Assembly (NCBI GenBank): GCA_963921825.1
Contig: OY997589.1
Span: 53,872,546-53,936,545 of the forward strand
Source: Erodium maritimum
Lineage: Eukaryota > Streptophyta > Magnoliopsida > Geraniales > Geraniaceae
Reading direction: 5' to 3'
DNA length: 64,000 nucleotides
Shown: positions 55,190 through 64,000 of the stretch, in pieces
Numbering within the stretch: position 1 is the stretch's first letter
Layout of the letters: the number at the start of each line of letters is the position of its first letter
Made by a program: the position numbers and the translations under genes
Notes under the pieces: model-generated
Databases searched by the model: none
The model's input: only the letters and a program-made list of their open reading frames with translations
Told to the model about the DNA's origin: nothing

Positions 55190-55843
55190 GTATCATTTTT
55201 TTGTAGGGTAGTAAACAATTTCATGTGTTTCATATTATTCATTGGCTGACTTCCTTCTCTTTCATATCAATTGTAGAATAAAGGAAGTATGTGCTTTGGC
55301 ATATATTGGAGTTAAATTAGGCGCTCTTAGAAAACTGTACATTATTTTAGTTTACTGTGAGTTTTCGTTAACTTAAGACATCATTCCATTTGAATCTTTT
55401 GAGAAAAAGATTTGGTTCCCCGTATATATTACACAATTTCTTTTGACTTTAGATATGATCAAACATGCATGTAGTTCCGATTCATGAATATGAATTCTCT
55501 CTCAAGGACATCTCGTCCTTCATCATCTCACATTCAATCACCTCAAGATCTTCATCTTCTCCATCCTACATCTGATGTTACAACCAAAGGCAATGCCCAG
55601 CTTCCTCCGTCCAATCATCTTCATCTTCAGAACCGTTTTCTCCACCTTTAATCTGCTTCAACCTCACACCCAGAGCACCTCAAACGCCTTCCACCTCCTC
55701 CACCCTTAACACCCTTTACTCCCTGCCCTGTTCATCACATTGCTCCTAGGCCCTGGTACTCTACTCACCTTGCAGGAATTATCTGGAGGGCCCTTGGCTT
55801 CTCATCAACAACTCCAAGGGAAACAAGATTCCTCATCCATTGG
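55190..55843 (+). other. Host DNA, Pro/Ser-rich open stretch
   Basis: AT-rich to about 55480, then a C-rich stretch (55492-55840) with long open frames reading PPPPPLTPFTPCPVHHIAPR and LAGIIWRALGFSSTT. It might be a fragment of a LINE ORF1 or of another retro-gag, or simple compositional bias. Not recognised. Interrupted by the CACTA element. Confidence 0.3.
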
Positions 55844-55859
55844 CACTACTGCAGAAATC

Positions 55860-56225
55860 GACTTAGGAGACGGATAAAATGGATCCGTGACCTAAGTTTT
55901 GGCACTTAGGTGACGGATACAGCAATCCGTCAGCCAAGTGGTGAAACTAAGGTCACGAATCTTGCATCCGTCACCCAAGTGGACCACCTGGCCGACGCAT
56001 AGCTGGATCCGTCACCCAAGTGAGATAAGGTAACTACTATCCGTCACCCAAGTGAGAAAACTTTAGCCACGCATGCTGGATCCGTCACCCAAGTGAGAAA
56101 ACTTTAGCCACGCATGCTGGATCCGTCACCCAAGTGAGAAAAGTTTAGCCACGCATGCTGGATCCGTCAGCCAAGTGAGAAAACTTTAGCCACGCATGCT
56201 CTATCCGTCACCCAAGTGGGTTGAC
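55860..56225. repeat. CACTA subterminal repeats, left
   Basis: About ten copies of CCGTCACCCAAGTG-like units. From 56030 there is a regular 55-bp tandem arrangement of GAGAAAACTTTAGCCACGCA plus TGCTGGATCCGTCACCCAAGT. The likely role is transposase binding. Confidence 0.85.
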
Positions 56226-56671
56226 TATTTTACAAAAAAAAATTGACCACAATATTCAAGATGAATTAACCGTTCGATGATAGTTTTTTTTACATACGTA
56301 TACTAGTTTGGATAGTACATACGAGATGAGCGGTCGTGATCATATAATATGCGAGAGACCGACACGTATTGATTGAAATCGTCAATTCCACTATGTGCAT
56401 GAACATATTTAGCCTTACGGTAGTATAACGTATGACGTTGTCTCGTTCATTTTTTGTATGTGATATGTATGAGTACTATACGATCTTATGTTGTATATGA
56501 GGCATGCTAAGTACTTATATCGTTCAATTATCAATACTACGATAGTCGGGAAAAATGACGGGTTTTGGTCAATGTAAGTCAACTTCTGCTGGCCGACGGA
56601 TGCATATATCCATCGGCCAGCTTTTTCATCGACGGATGCATATATCCATCATTCAATATATATATAGGGTA

Positions 56672-56880
56672 GCTATCCAGTAAAAACCACCCTTATTGTG
56701 CAAACTACGAACTCACTAGGTGCTGACACGTGGCACGTTTAGTGCTGATAGTTTGCGCAGCACGGTGCTAATAGTTTGGGACTATTAGCACTGTGCGCCC
56801 AAACTATTAGCACTCTGCGCGCCACGTGTCAGCGCCTGGTGAGTTCGTAGTTTGCACAATAAGGTGCGGTGTTTTATATA
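56672..56880. mobile_element. Foldback (MITE-like) element inside CACTA
   Basis: Long inverted repeat: CACCCTTATTGTGCAAACTA continuing to CTGACACGTGGC (56688-56733) pairs with GCCACGTGTCAGCGCC continuing to GCACAATAAGGTG (56821-56867). The loop holds a second inverted pair, CTAATAGTTTGG / CCAAACTATTAG. A partial relative follows at 56885-56990 and ends in a G16 run. TA-rich flanks suggest a TA-type target, not proven. Confidence 0.7.
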
Positions 56881-57250
56881 TATATTGTCCACGTGTCAAC
56901 ATCTGGTGCGCTCTGCTGACATCACTATGGGGGGATCCTGTGCCTCTCATGGGTTCGTAGTTTGCACAACAAGGGGGGGGGGGGGGGGTTTGTACCTGAT
57001 ACCAATCCTATATATATATATATTTAATTATTTCCACTATTTTAATTTTATCTTTGAACTTGGGCATCAAATTGAAACCCTACATTGAGCGACCGGTGTC
57101 CATAATTCACAAGTTTATAATCATTGGATTGATATTGTTGTAAAAAAAGTTATATAATGTATTTGATCACAAAAAAAACAATATTTTGTACTTCGAATCG
57201 AGAAAACGATCAAGAAAATTTGTGTTATCCTTGTCTTAGTATTATATAAA

Positions 57251-57415
57251 GGGTAAATTACCTACCCCTAACTTTTTTTAACTGATACCTATCCCGATGT
57301 GTAGTTATATGACAAATAGCCCATTTTTCTGTTAACTTTTTTCTAAAATGACGAAAATACCCTCAACCACACTTTAATAATTGTTTTAAAAAAATTATTT
57401 AAAAAATCACTTTTG

Positions 57416-57449
<34 letters not shown>

Positions 57450-57652
57450 TTACTTAATCACTTCAGTTTTATTTATAAAAAAATATTTAAAAAATCACTG
57501 AGGGCGTTTTCGTCATTTTAGAAAAAAGTTAACAGAAAAAAGGGTCTATTTGTCATATAACTAAACATCTGGGTAGGTATCAGTTAAAAAAAAGTTGTGG
57601 ATATGTATCAGATAAACGCGATAAGTTAAGGGTACATATTTGTAATTTATCC
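57251..57652. mobile_element. Mutator-type MITE with 9-bp duplication, inside CACTA
   Basis: 402 bp. Ends GGGTAAATTAC and (reverse complement) GGATAAATTAC. Near-terminal inverted stretches such as TCTAAAATGACGAAAA / TTTTCGTCATTTTAGA are present. Flanked by TTATATAAA at 57242-57250 and 57653-57661, a 9-bp duplication as made by Mutator-like transposases. No coding capacity. An AT microsatellite (about 57417-57449) lies in its centre. Confidence 0.85.
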
Positions 57653-58034
57653 TTATATAAATATAAACAATGCAGCGCACATGAAAAAATTAACTTGCTA
57701 TAAATAATTAGTTGACAATAGGTACTAAGTACGTTGATAACAAAAACTATTTAATTTAATTATATAAAGCTATTGAATTTAATCATATAAAGCTATATAT
57801 AATCAGTTAAAAAGTATATATATATTTTCTAATCATACATATAACACAAAAACTCTCTAGCTGAGTTGGTAAAAGGCACAGCCTTTGGTGTGCGCGCGGG
57901 CTGGCGGAGCGGCGTGGCGGGTCGGGCGGGTCCGGTTGGTGACGTGGCTGGTCCGGTTGGTGATGTGGGCGGTGACGTGGCGGGTGATGTGGCGGACGCT
58001 GGTTAGATTGATATTTTTTTTTATTAATCTATTA

Positions 58035-58300
58035 TTACACTTGGTTGACGGATACACTTGGCTGACGGATTGGATCCGTGGCTAGAGTGAAAACCTTGGG
58101 TGACGAATACACTTGGCTGACGGATTGGATCCGTGGCTAGAGTGAAAACCTTGGGTGACGAATACACTTGGGTGACGGATTGGATCCGTCACCTAAGTTT
58201 TTACCCTACCGACGGATGTACGCATCCGTCACCTAAGAACTTAGGTGACGGATACGTCCTCTTAGGTGACGGATCCAATCCGTCTCCCAAGTACTTATTT
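58035..58300. repeat. CACTA subterminal repeats, right
   Basis: Repeated TTGGSTGACGGATTGGATCC and GTGACGGATNNRTCC units, mirror images of those at 55860-56225. Confidence 0.85.
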
Positions 58301-58554
58301 GCAGTAGTGTGGCCCCCCATGTAAAGTCCTGAAAAATTCAATTGTCTTTTTACGGGTTTTAATTGACGGGATTGGGAAGCGGTTCGTTAAGTCTGGAAAA
58401 AAAAAAACTTTTGGGTCGGACCGGGTCGGACCGGACCCGGCCCAAGCTGCAGACCCGGCCAGGCAGGACCCGACCCCCACCTGAGCAGGCCAACCAGCGT
58501 TTTGGGCCGTGCGGCCCAAATCCCAACCGAGGCCCAACTCGGGTTAGCCCAGGG

Positions 58555-58562
58555 TATTTAAA
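58555..58562 (+). promoter_or_regulatory. TATA-like box in LTR
   Basis: TATTTAAA, followed about 20 bases on by a C/T-rich start-site-like region (CTCTCTCTTTCTC). Confidence 0.5.
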
Positions 58563-60299
58563 CCCCACCCCTCCTCCTCAAACCCTAATCTCTCTCTTTC
58601 TCTTCTCCTTCAGCCGCCCATCTCCTCTCCTGACCTCACCCTCGCCGGAACCGTCTTCCTCTCCGACGACCTCCCACGTCCGGCCAGCTCCTCCCACTCC
58701 TCGTCTTCTCCTCCGTCCAACACCTCCGGCCACCACGCGTCTCTCTCTCCTTCCCTCCTCGCATCCCCGTCTCCGGCCACCACCGAGCCCCTCTTCTCCG
58801 TCCAACCACGACCACGCCGCCCCGTCTCCGTCCTTCTCCGGCTCACCGCCGCCCTCACTCTCACTGTCCTCTCACCATCTCCGACCGGCCTGGTTCGCCG
58901 GCCACGTTTCTCCAGCTTCGTCTCCCACCTCTCTCGGATCTGAGCCGCCACGACCTCGCCACCGAGCCCCGCCTCTCTCCCTCGCCTTCTCGGACCAGAC
59001 CCGCCGTCGCCGACCGTTCCCCGCCGTCACCGAGCTCCTCTCGCCTCCCTCGTCCCGAGCCGTCGCCGGATCTGGTGAGACCCGTCCGGTTCTGAGGCGG
59101 AGTGCCCGCCGCGCCCACGGCCACCACCATCACCGCCGCCGTGCCCCGCCGCCCTCATCTCCCCTACGGTGAGCCTTAACCGTGAGGTTGGCCGGCCGGA
59201 CTCGAAACCCGAGCCCCTTTCCCTTCCATCTTTTACTAGCAAATTTCATTCTTAAGGTTTTTGTTGAAAATGTTCTTGATCTGATTCTTGGTGTAACAAA
59301 AGAAAAGGAAATAAAACGAGTTGATTTTGAAGATTGTTCTTTCTTTTGGTTTTAGGGTTTTGAACCTGTTAGTACAAAAAAACGAAAGTGTAAATTTGGA
59401 GATGTTGTGGTTAAATCAGAAAAGTAAAGGTTGTATTTTGTAAAAAAGGGAAATTTCAGTTTTAAAATAAAAAGGGAATTTAAGATCAATTGGTTTTAGT
59501 AACGGTTTTGAATCGAGGAGTTTTGAGAAACAAATATGTTAGGAAAACGAACTAAAACGACTTTAGTTTTAAAAGGGAATTAAAAGGAACAATCAGATTT
59601 GATTTAAAATGGATCTTGATCCGTTGAGCGTGGAACGAATAATCGGGCTGTTAAAATGGACTGCAATTTGGGTTTAAAAAGGAACAAAAGCGGACCGCTG
59701 AATCGGACCTCGGGATTTGTGCATTGGGACTGTGCCTCGCAAGCACCGGTTTCGGTGCTCGGGTACTCAACCCGATTCACCGTGACCCCGCTTTTATCCC
59801 GCTCGAGTTTAAGGGACTACTGTCGGTTTTAAAAATGGAATAATCGTGACCTTTAAATTAACCTGGGAACCGCCTCTAATTATGGCTTTCGTGTTATCTT
59901 TAGCGTCCGGCTTCGATCGAAGTAAAGCCCGGAGGTAGTGAGCCAGAACGTCAGCAGCTAGGAAGCGTAGCGGTTGCTCTTCAGTTGAGGTAGGGAAAAG
60001 TAGCCGGATCTCGGCCCTGACTAGGGAAAGTTAACTGTAGGATTGCATGTGACACCGGGGTGTCGTGGGTTGAGTAGACTATCGAATATTAGAAATGCAT
60101 GATACGGGATGGTAGCGTTTATCAGAAAAGCATGTTACGGGAACTTAGTAATTATTGGAAAAGCATGTGACACTTAGTAGTGTCGTAGGATCAGAGAACT
60201 TAGCGATAATTGTTCTACTGGAGGCATATGACCATGCCCGGAGGTTGGTTGTGAAACTAGTGATCTTAGGACTGTTGGAGGCATCGATTTATGCCGGAG

Positions 60300-60960
60300 G
60301 TTGTTGTGCGTTAATTGTTGTTGAGTTTGGGTGGCCTTGAGAGCCCGTGTTAATTGTCGTCGAGTTTGGGTGGCCATGACAGCCCGTATTTAATTGTTGG
60401 TGTCTTGGGTGGCCATGAGAGCCCGTATTTAATTGTTGAGTTTGGGTGGCCTTGAGAGCCCGTGTTAATTGTCGTCGAGTTTGGGTGGCCTTGAGAGCAC
60501 GTGTTATTTATTGTTGAGTTTGGGTGGCCTTGAGTGCCCGTGTCTTATTGTCGGTGTTTTGGGTGGCCGTGGGGTTGTTGAACCCGAGTCTTGACCGTTG
60601 GTGTGTCTTGAGTGGTAGTGAGTGTCCGTGGGGTTGTTGAACCCGAGTCTTGACCATTGGTGTGTCTTGAGCGGCAGTGAGTGCCCTTGGGGTTGTTGAA
60701 CCCGAGCCTTGGCTGTTGAGGTGTCTTGAGTGGCCTTGAGTGCCTGTGTGTTTGAATTTGCTTGTAATTGTGATTGTGATTGCGGATCCCGGTAGGTTGC
60801 AAGCACTCTTTGGCTGGCCTGACCAAATTTGAGTATCAACGGGTTGCAAGCACTCTTTGGCTAGCCTGACATGGTTTGAGTAACACAGGTTGCAAGCACT
60901 CTTTGGCTGGCCTGGTCCGAGTTTGAGTATCACAGGTTGTAAGCATTCTTAGGCTAGCCT
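60300..60960. repeat. Two minisatellites in LTR
   Basis: First array (to about 60750): GAGTTTGGGTGGCCTTGAGA-type units with CCCGTG, later GTTGTTGAACCCGAG units. Second (60787-60960): three units of about 60 bp with GGTTGCAAGCACTCTTTGGC and TGGCCTGAC. Related to but longer than the array at 45190-45450. Confidence 0.8.
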
Positions 60961-61567
60961 GATCCGTGTTCGTGTGAGTGGGAGAGGTTACTGAGCAGCT
61001 GGTATGCGATTCTTTGTGATCTTGTTTGGTGTGCGATCCTTTGTGATCTTGTTTTGGGTTTGCGTAGTCCCTTTGAGTCCTTGGAAGAGGTCGTGATCGT
61101 TGTGTCGTGTCTACTTACGTGTTTGAGTGTTGAGTCGTTCGAGGAAAGTCATCGTGGGTGTTTGTTTAGTTAGAGTACTTGGGTTGGGGATGGTGTTCCC
61201 CGGTGTTAAGTTGCTGTTGGCGTTACTTGTTTGTCTGCTAATTATGTCGTAGTCAGTCTGTTATCCGTGGTGGTGAGCGAACGCTCACCCCTAGCTGCTT
61301 TTCCTACAGGTACTGTTCGTGGGACGGATTAGGTGAGCTCTCGAAGCTTGTGGAGCTAGGAGCGGAGTTCGGGTTTTGTCTTTTGAGTCTAGTGACGGAT
61401 ACCTGTGCTTTTGTCCACTTGTGGGGACGTGTCGTAACTGTAATTATTATTTTGTTGAACTAAACTGGTATTTTAAAGCGTTTAATGAAAACAGGTTTCA
61501 AGTGTTTTTATGTTTTAAAATGTTCGCGTCCCTAGTTCAGTTTTATTGAAATTGGGGCGTGACAGCT

Positions 61568-61579
61568 TGGTATCAGAGC
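61568..61579 (+). promoter_or_regulatory. Primer binding site, tRNA-iMet type
   Basis: TGGTATCAGAGC three bases after the LTR end; the downstream CTCGAGGTTTCACACCTCGG can form a stem, also present after 46390. Confidence 0.9.
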
Positions 61580-62834
61580 TCGAGGTTTCACACCTCGGAC
61601 TGTCCGTCAATTAGGTGGGAAAAGTCGAGTCAGTAAAGTCCCGTCGTGCGTTAGGCGCGTAGGTCGGGAACCGTGTGTAAACCCTTAATGTCTTGAGTTT
61701 TGTTTTGTCTGGGTGTATGTGCAGTACGAGGTTACTGGCATACTGTTTGTGTGTGATGCGTGAAACATTTTTAAGCTGTCGCGGGTCGACTCAGGAGCGC
61801 TTCTGTAGTCGAACGTGACAGTGCTGATGTCAAGTCGGTACAACGTAGTTCGGGGACGCCTGGACCGGGTTGTAACCACCTGATGTCAAGAATTGAGGTT
61901 TTAATGAAGTGGAGAAAACTTTAAAAGAAATTTGAGTGTTTTGATTTTTGTTTGACGCCGTGGGCGTGTCTTGATTTTGTGTGACGCCGTGGGCGTTTGG
62001 CCGGTTTGGCTTGTTCGTGGTTTAGTCGGGTTTTGTGGTACGTGTTGGGTCGTTTTGGTGGTAATTTGTCCGCGGTGCACGAGTGTGAGGGTCGCCAAGA
62101 GTCTGGTAGAATACGAGTACCCTAGGGTAAGAGTTCGTTTCGTTGTGCGTGTAGGTTTGTGGTTGTGTGACTCGGTTCGTGTTCGTGCGGTTGAGCGTTG
62201 GTTTTATGGGTTTGTGTTCGCGGTTATGGGTTGTAGAGGCCGTATGCCTAGTGTACGGTTGGACTGTTGTTGAATTTTACGCTTACGTATTAGTATACTT
62301 AAGGATTTAGTAGCGCGAGCCGTGGTCTCTTACTGTTTTGAGGACGTGTTTCCCGTGTCGAGGTTCGTCTTATTCGAGCGAGTACTTGAGATGTTGTTAG
62401 CTTGGACAGCGGAATGTTTGGCTTTAGTTTTGTGTTAATGTTTTTCCCTGACTAGAGTGGTAAGTCTTTTGTGCGTTACTAGTATGCCATAACCGAGCGG
62501 GTGTCCGTGGAGGTGAGCTTAACGCTCATCCCCTTTACTACTTTTCTCGCAAGGGACGAGTAGCGAACACTGGCTTGGTTGCGGAAAGTTATAAGTAAAT
62601 GCATGAAGGACCGAATGAGGGCTTGGTGTACATTTGCGTGGTCAAAAAAAAAATTGAGGCTTCGCTTACGCGTTATTATAATTAAAGTATGTTTAGCGTG
62701 AACGGTGTGGCGTTTCGTAGCAAGTACGTTGGGGTAGACGTAGACCGTGTGAACGTTAGTGTCTTCAAGCTTGTTGTCTTGTTTGAGTTCGCAAACTGAA
62801 CGTTTGCGCGTATCCGTGCAGAGGATACCTGCTG
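61580..62834 (+). other. Leader of third Tekay-like element
   Basis: No coding sequence. It contains a local duplication: TTTTACGCTTACGTATTAGTA at 62277 and TTCGCTTACGCGTTATTATA near 62663 both align to a single site in the second element's leader (about 47137). The text between includes a GGTGAGCTTAACGCTCATCC hairpin like that in the LTRs. A run of nine A lies near 62647. Confidence 0.65.
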
Positions 62835-64000
62835 ATGGCTCGTGGCAGACGAGGAAGAGCAGCAGTGGCACGGGGACGAGCGCCCGCGCGAGGCAGGTGG
62901 GGACGGTCAGCGGGGACACCAGGATGGGTACCCACCGTCGAGCCCGTCAAGTACGCCGAGGCGCAGGGTACTCCTGTCGATGAGGACAGGAGGAGCGATG
63001 CGGGACCTTCTACGGGCACGCCCAGTGTCCCGCCAGTCGCAGACCCACCCGTCCTGACTGCCCTGGATGAGCTGACTAGGACAGTCCAGAGTTTAGTGGC
63101 GGTCATGGCCAACCGAGAGTCGACTTCACCAGCCCCAGAGGCAGCCGCGGTCCCAGTGAGGCCCGGTCAGACAGAGGATCACACATCCAGAGCACTACTG
63201 GACTTCCTGAAGCTCGGGATACCTACATTTTTCGGGGAGCCGAACCCCGACCTAGCCGAGAGGTGGCTAGAGCAGGTCACGCGCGACCTGGATACATCAG
63301 GTGTCGAGGAGGGTCGTCGCAGGGTGTCCTTTGCGGCCCACCAGCTGAGAGACAGCGCCTACCACTGGTGGGGGCGTGTGAAGGACATGGTCGGTTATGA
63401 CTACAGCATCTTCCAGACAGTTTTTATGGAACAGTACTTTTCCGAGTCGGCTCGGTTGGAGCGACATCGGCAGTTCCTAAACTTGGAGCAGGAGGGGATG
63501 ACTGTAGCAGAGTACGAGGCCAGGTTCACAGCTTTGGCCAGATTCGCACCGGAGATGGTGAGGACCGAGCAGAACCGTTTCCTGCGGTTCCAGGGAGGAC
63601 TGAGGCTGGAGATTCGGAACCAGGTTCTCGCCTTGAGACTGCGGAAGTACACAGATCTCGTGGTCACCGCAACGACGGTGGAGCAGGGGATCCAGGATGC
63701 GGCCAGAACCCGCGAGGTTCGACAGCGGCCGACCGACTCTACAGGGCCGTCAGAGTCACGAGACCCAAGGAGGCAGAGGACCGCGGGATTCTTCCGACCA
63801 CCGACTCACCAGGGTGGAACGAGACAGCACGGGTCGGTGGCGTCCATGGGGCCAGTCGCGACACAGAGGGTGCCGACATGCCATCTCTGTAGGGAGCCAG
63901 GCCACTTTCGGCGGGGGTGCCGGGCAGGCCAGGGCTCGGGGTCGGGAGCCGATGAGACCAGTTGTCTCCGGTGCAGCCGTGTGGGACACACGATGAAATG
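62835..64000 (+). CDS. gag of third Tekay-like element, open to window edge
   Basis: One frame from ATG 62835 (MARGRRGRAAVARGRAPARG) is open for at least 388 codons to the last base. N-terminal Arg/Gly-rich tail (residues 1-35), Pro/Ala linker, retrotransposon gag domain at about 115-265 (LDFLKLGIPTFFGEPNPDLA, SAYHWWGRVKDMV, VAEYEARFTALARFAPEMV), basic linker, and two CCHC knuckles (CHLCREPGHFRRGC at about 350 and CLRCSRVGHT at the edge). In living relatives Gag forms the cytoplasmic particle packaging element RNA and tRNA. Whether protease and pol follow cannot be seen. Confidence 0.88.
   Translation, partial: MARGRRGRAAVARGRAPARGRWGRSAGTPGWVPTVEPVKYAEAQGTPVDEDRRSDAGPSTGTPSVPPVADPPVLTALDELTRTVQSLVAVMANRESTSPAPEAAAVPVRPGQTEDHTSRALLDFLKLGIPTFFGEPNPDLAERWLEQVTRDLDTSGVEEGRRRVSFAAHQLRDSAYHWWGRVKDMVGYDYSIFQTVFMEQYFSESARLERHRQFLNLEQEGMTVAEYEARFTALARFAPEMVRTEQNRFLRFQGGLRLEIRNQVLALRLRKYTDLVVTATTVEQGIQDAARTREVRQRPTDSTGPSESRDPRRQRTAGFFRPPTHQGGTRQHGSVASMGPVATQRVPTCHLCREPGHFRRGCRAGQGSGSGADETSCLRCSRVGHTMK

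Larger units (their letters stand above)
55844..58309. mobile_element. Non-autonomous CACTA (En/Spm-type) transposon
   Basis: 2466 bp. Left end CACTACTGCAGAAATCGACT, right end (reverse complement) CACTACTGCAAATAAGTACT. The flanking 3-bp duplication TGG (55841-55843 and 58310-58312) is typical of CACTA elements. Subterminal zones (55860-56225 and 58035-58300) are packed with both orientations of GTGACGGATCCGT and CCGTCACCCAAGTG, the usual TNPA-like binding repeats. No transposase frame is present, so it needs a partner. Its interior holds a foldback element and a Mutator-type MITE. Confidence 0.93.
58320..61564 (+). repeat. 5' LTR of third Tekay-like element
   Basis: TATA-like TATTTAAA at 58555; C/T-rich leader (58580-59160); donor-like CCTACG/GTGAGCC at 59169; GAGGTAGGGAAAAG at 59988; divergent 55-bp units (60044-60200); two minisatellites (60300-60960); hairpin GGTGAGCGAACGCTCACC near 61272; acceptor-like TTTTCCTACAG/G at 61309. 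Collinear from 59988 on with 44939-46375. The 269-codon frame at 58363-59172 is a by-product of the Pro/Ser/Arg-biased leader. Confidence 0.87.
58320..64000 (+). mobile_element. Third Ty3/gypsy Tekay-like element, 5' part
   Basis: Plus-strand element running off the window. 5' LTR 58320-61564 (TGTAAAG...GTGACA, 3.2 kb), primer site 61568-61579, a leader of about 1.25 kb, gag from 62835 to the window end. CCCCA at 58315-58319 is the expected left target duplication. The visible coding part shows no break, so the element may be whole; the rest is out of view. Age cannot be judged without the 3' LTR. It starts 7 bases past the CACTA target duplication. Confidence 0.88.

Noticed and set aside
58363-59172. 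269-codon Pro/Ser/Arg-rich frame
   Set aside because: It lies in the C/T-rich LTR promoter and leader and covers the TATA-like box and start region; composition alone explains it.
60504-60933. Several minus-strand frames of 93-141 codons
   Set aside because: All run through LTR minisatellites and repeat the same peptide; not genes.

Overview
This window is a repeat-dominated stretch of a plant nuclear genome, almost certainly an angiosperm. The evidence is Ty3/gypsy elements of chromovirus (Tekay/Del-like) type with initiator-Met-tRNA primer sites and LTRs of 2.6-3.8 kb, plant L1-type LINEs whose ORF1 carries an RRM, a CACTA transposon, a Mutator-type MITE, and scraps of intron-bearing host genes, one of them a Ste20/Hippo-like kinase. 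I see no intact host gene and cannot name the species. Roughly 85% of the window can be assigned to mobile DNA, and target-site duplications (TSDs) fix most insertion boundaries.

Layout. 118-14701: a decayed minus-strand Tekay-like element whose 5' LTR is split by a younger plus-strand gag-only element (4834-13149, TSD GGTTT). 14702-15089: host-like DNA. 15090-17632: 5'-truncated LINE (A). 17645-18052: decayed host coding sequence, continuing at 25565 beyond a full-length LINE (B, 18065-25552). 25565-28089: AT-rich host DNA with three exon-like segments. 28090-28702: 5' end of a Copia-like element. 28703-30320: a probable LTR-type insertion. 30320-32404: 5' half of a LINE (C). 32405-33747: host DNA with exon-like segments. 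33748-53128: a Tekay-like element whose 5' LTR was hit by a solo LTR (35234-44936, TSD TACGA), itself hit by a full-length LINE (36256-43013, 12-bp TSD). 53129-53630: 3' end of another gypsy-type element. 54122-55189: two kinase exons with a LINE fragment (D) in the intron. 55844-58309: non-autonomous CACTA element (TSD TGG) carrying two smaller inverted-repeat elements. 58320-64000: a third Tekay-like element whose gag frame is open to the window edge.

How the parts work together. The Tekay-like LTRs share a layout: TATA box, splice-donor-like CTACG/GTAAG, the landmark GAGGTAGGGAAA, fast-changing minisatellites, a GGTGAGC...GCTCACC hairpin, an acceptor-like TTTCCTACAG, then the LTR end and Met-tRNA primer site. 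The gag-only element keeps the same ends as the element with pol, so it was probably copied in trans. The LINEs share the 3' end TTGCTGATCA(n), have 10-12-bp TSDs, and in two copies join ORF1 to ORF2 by an overlapping ATGA.
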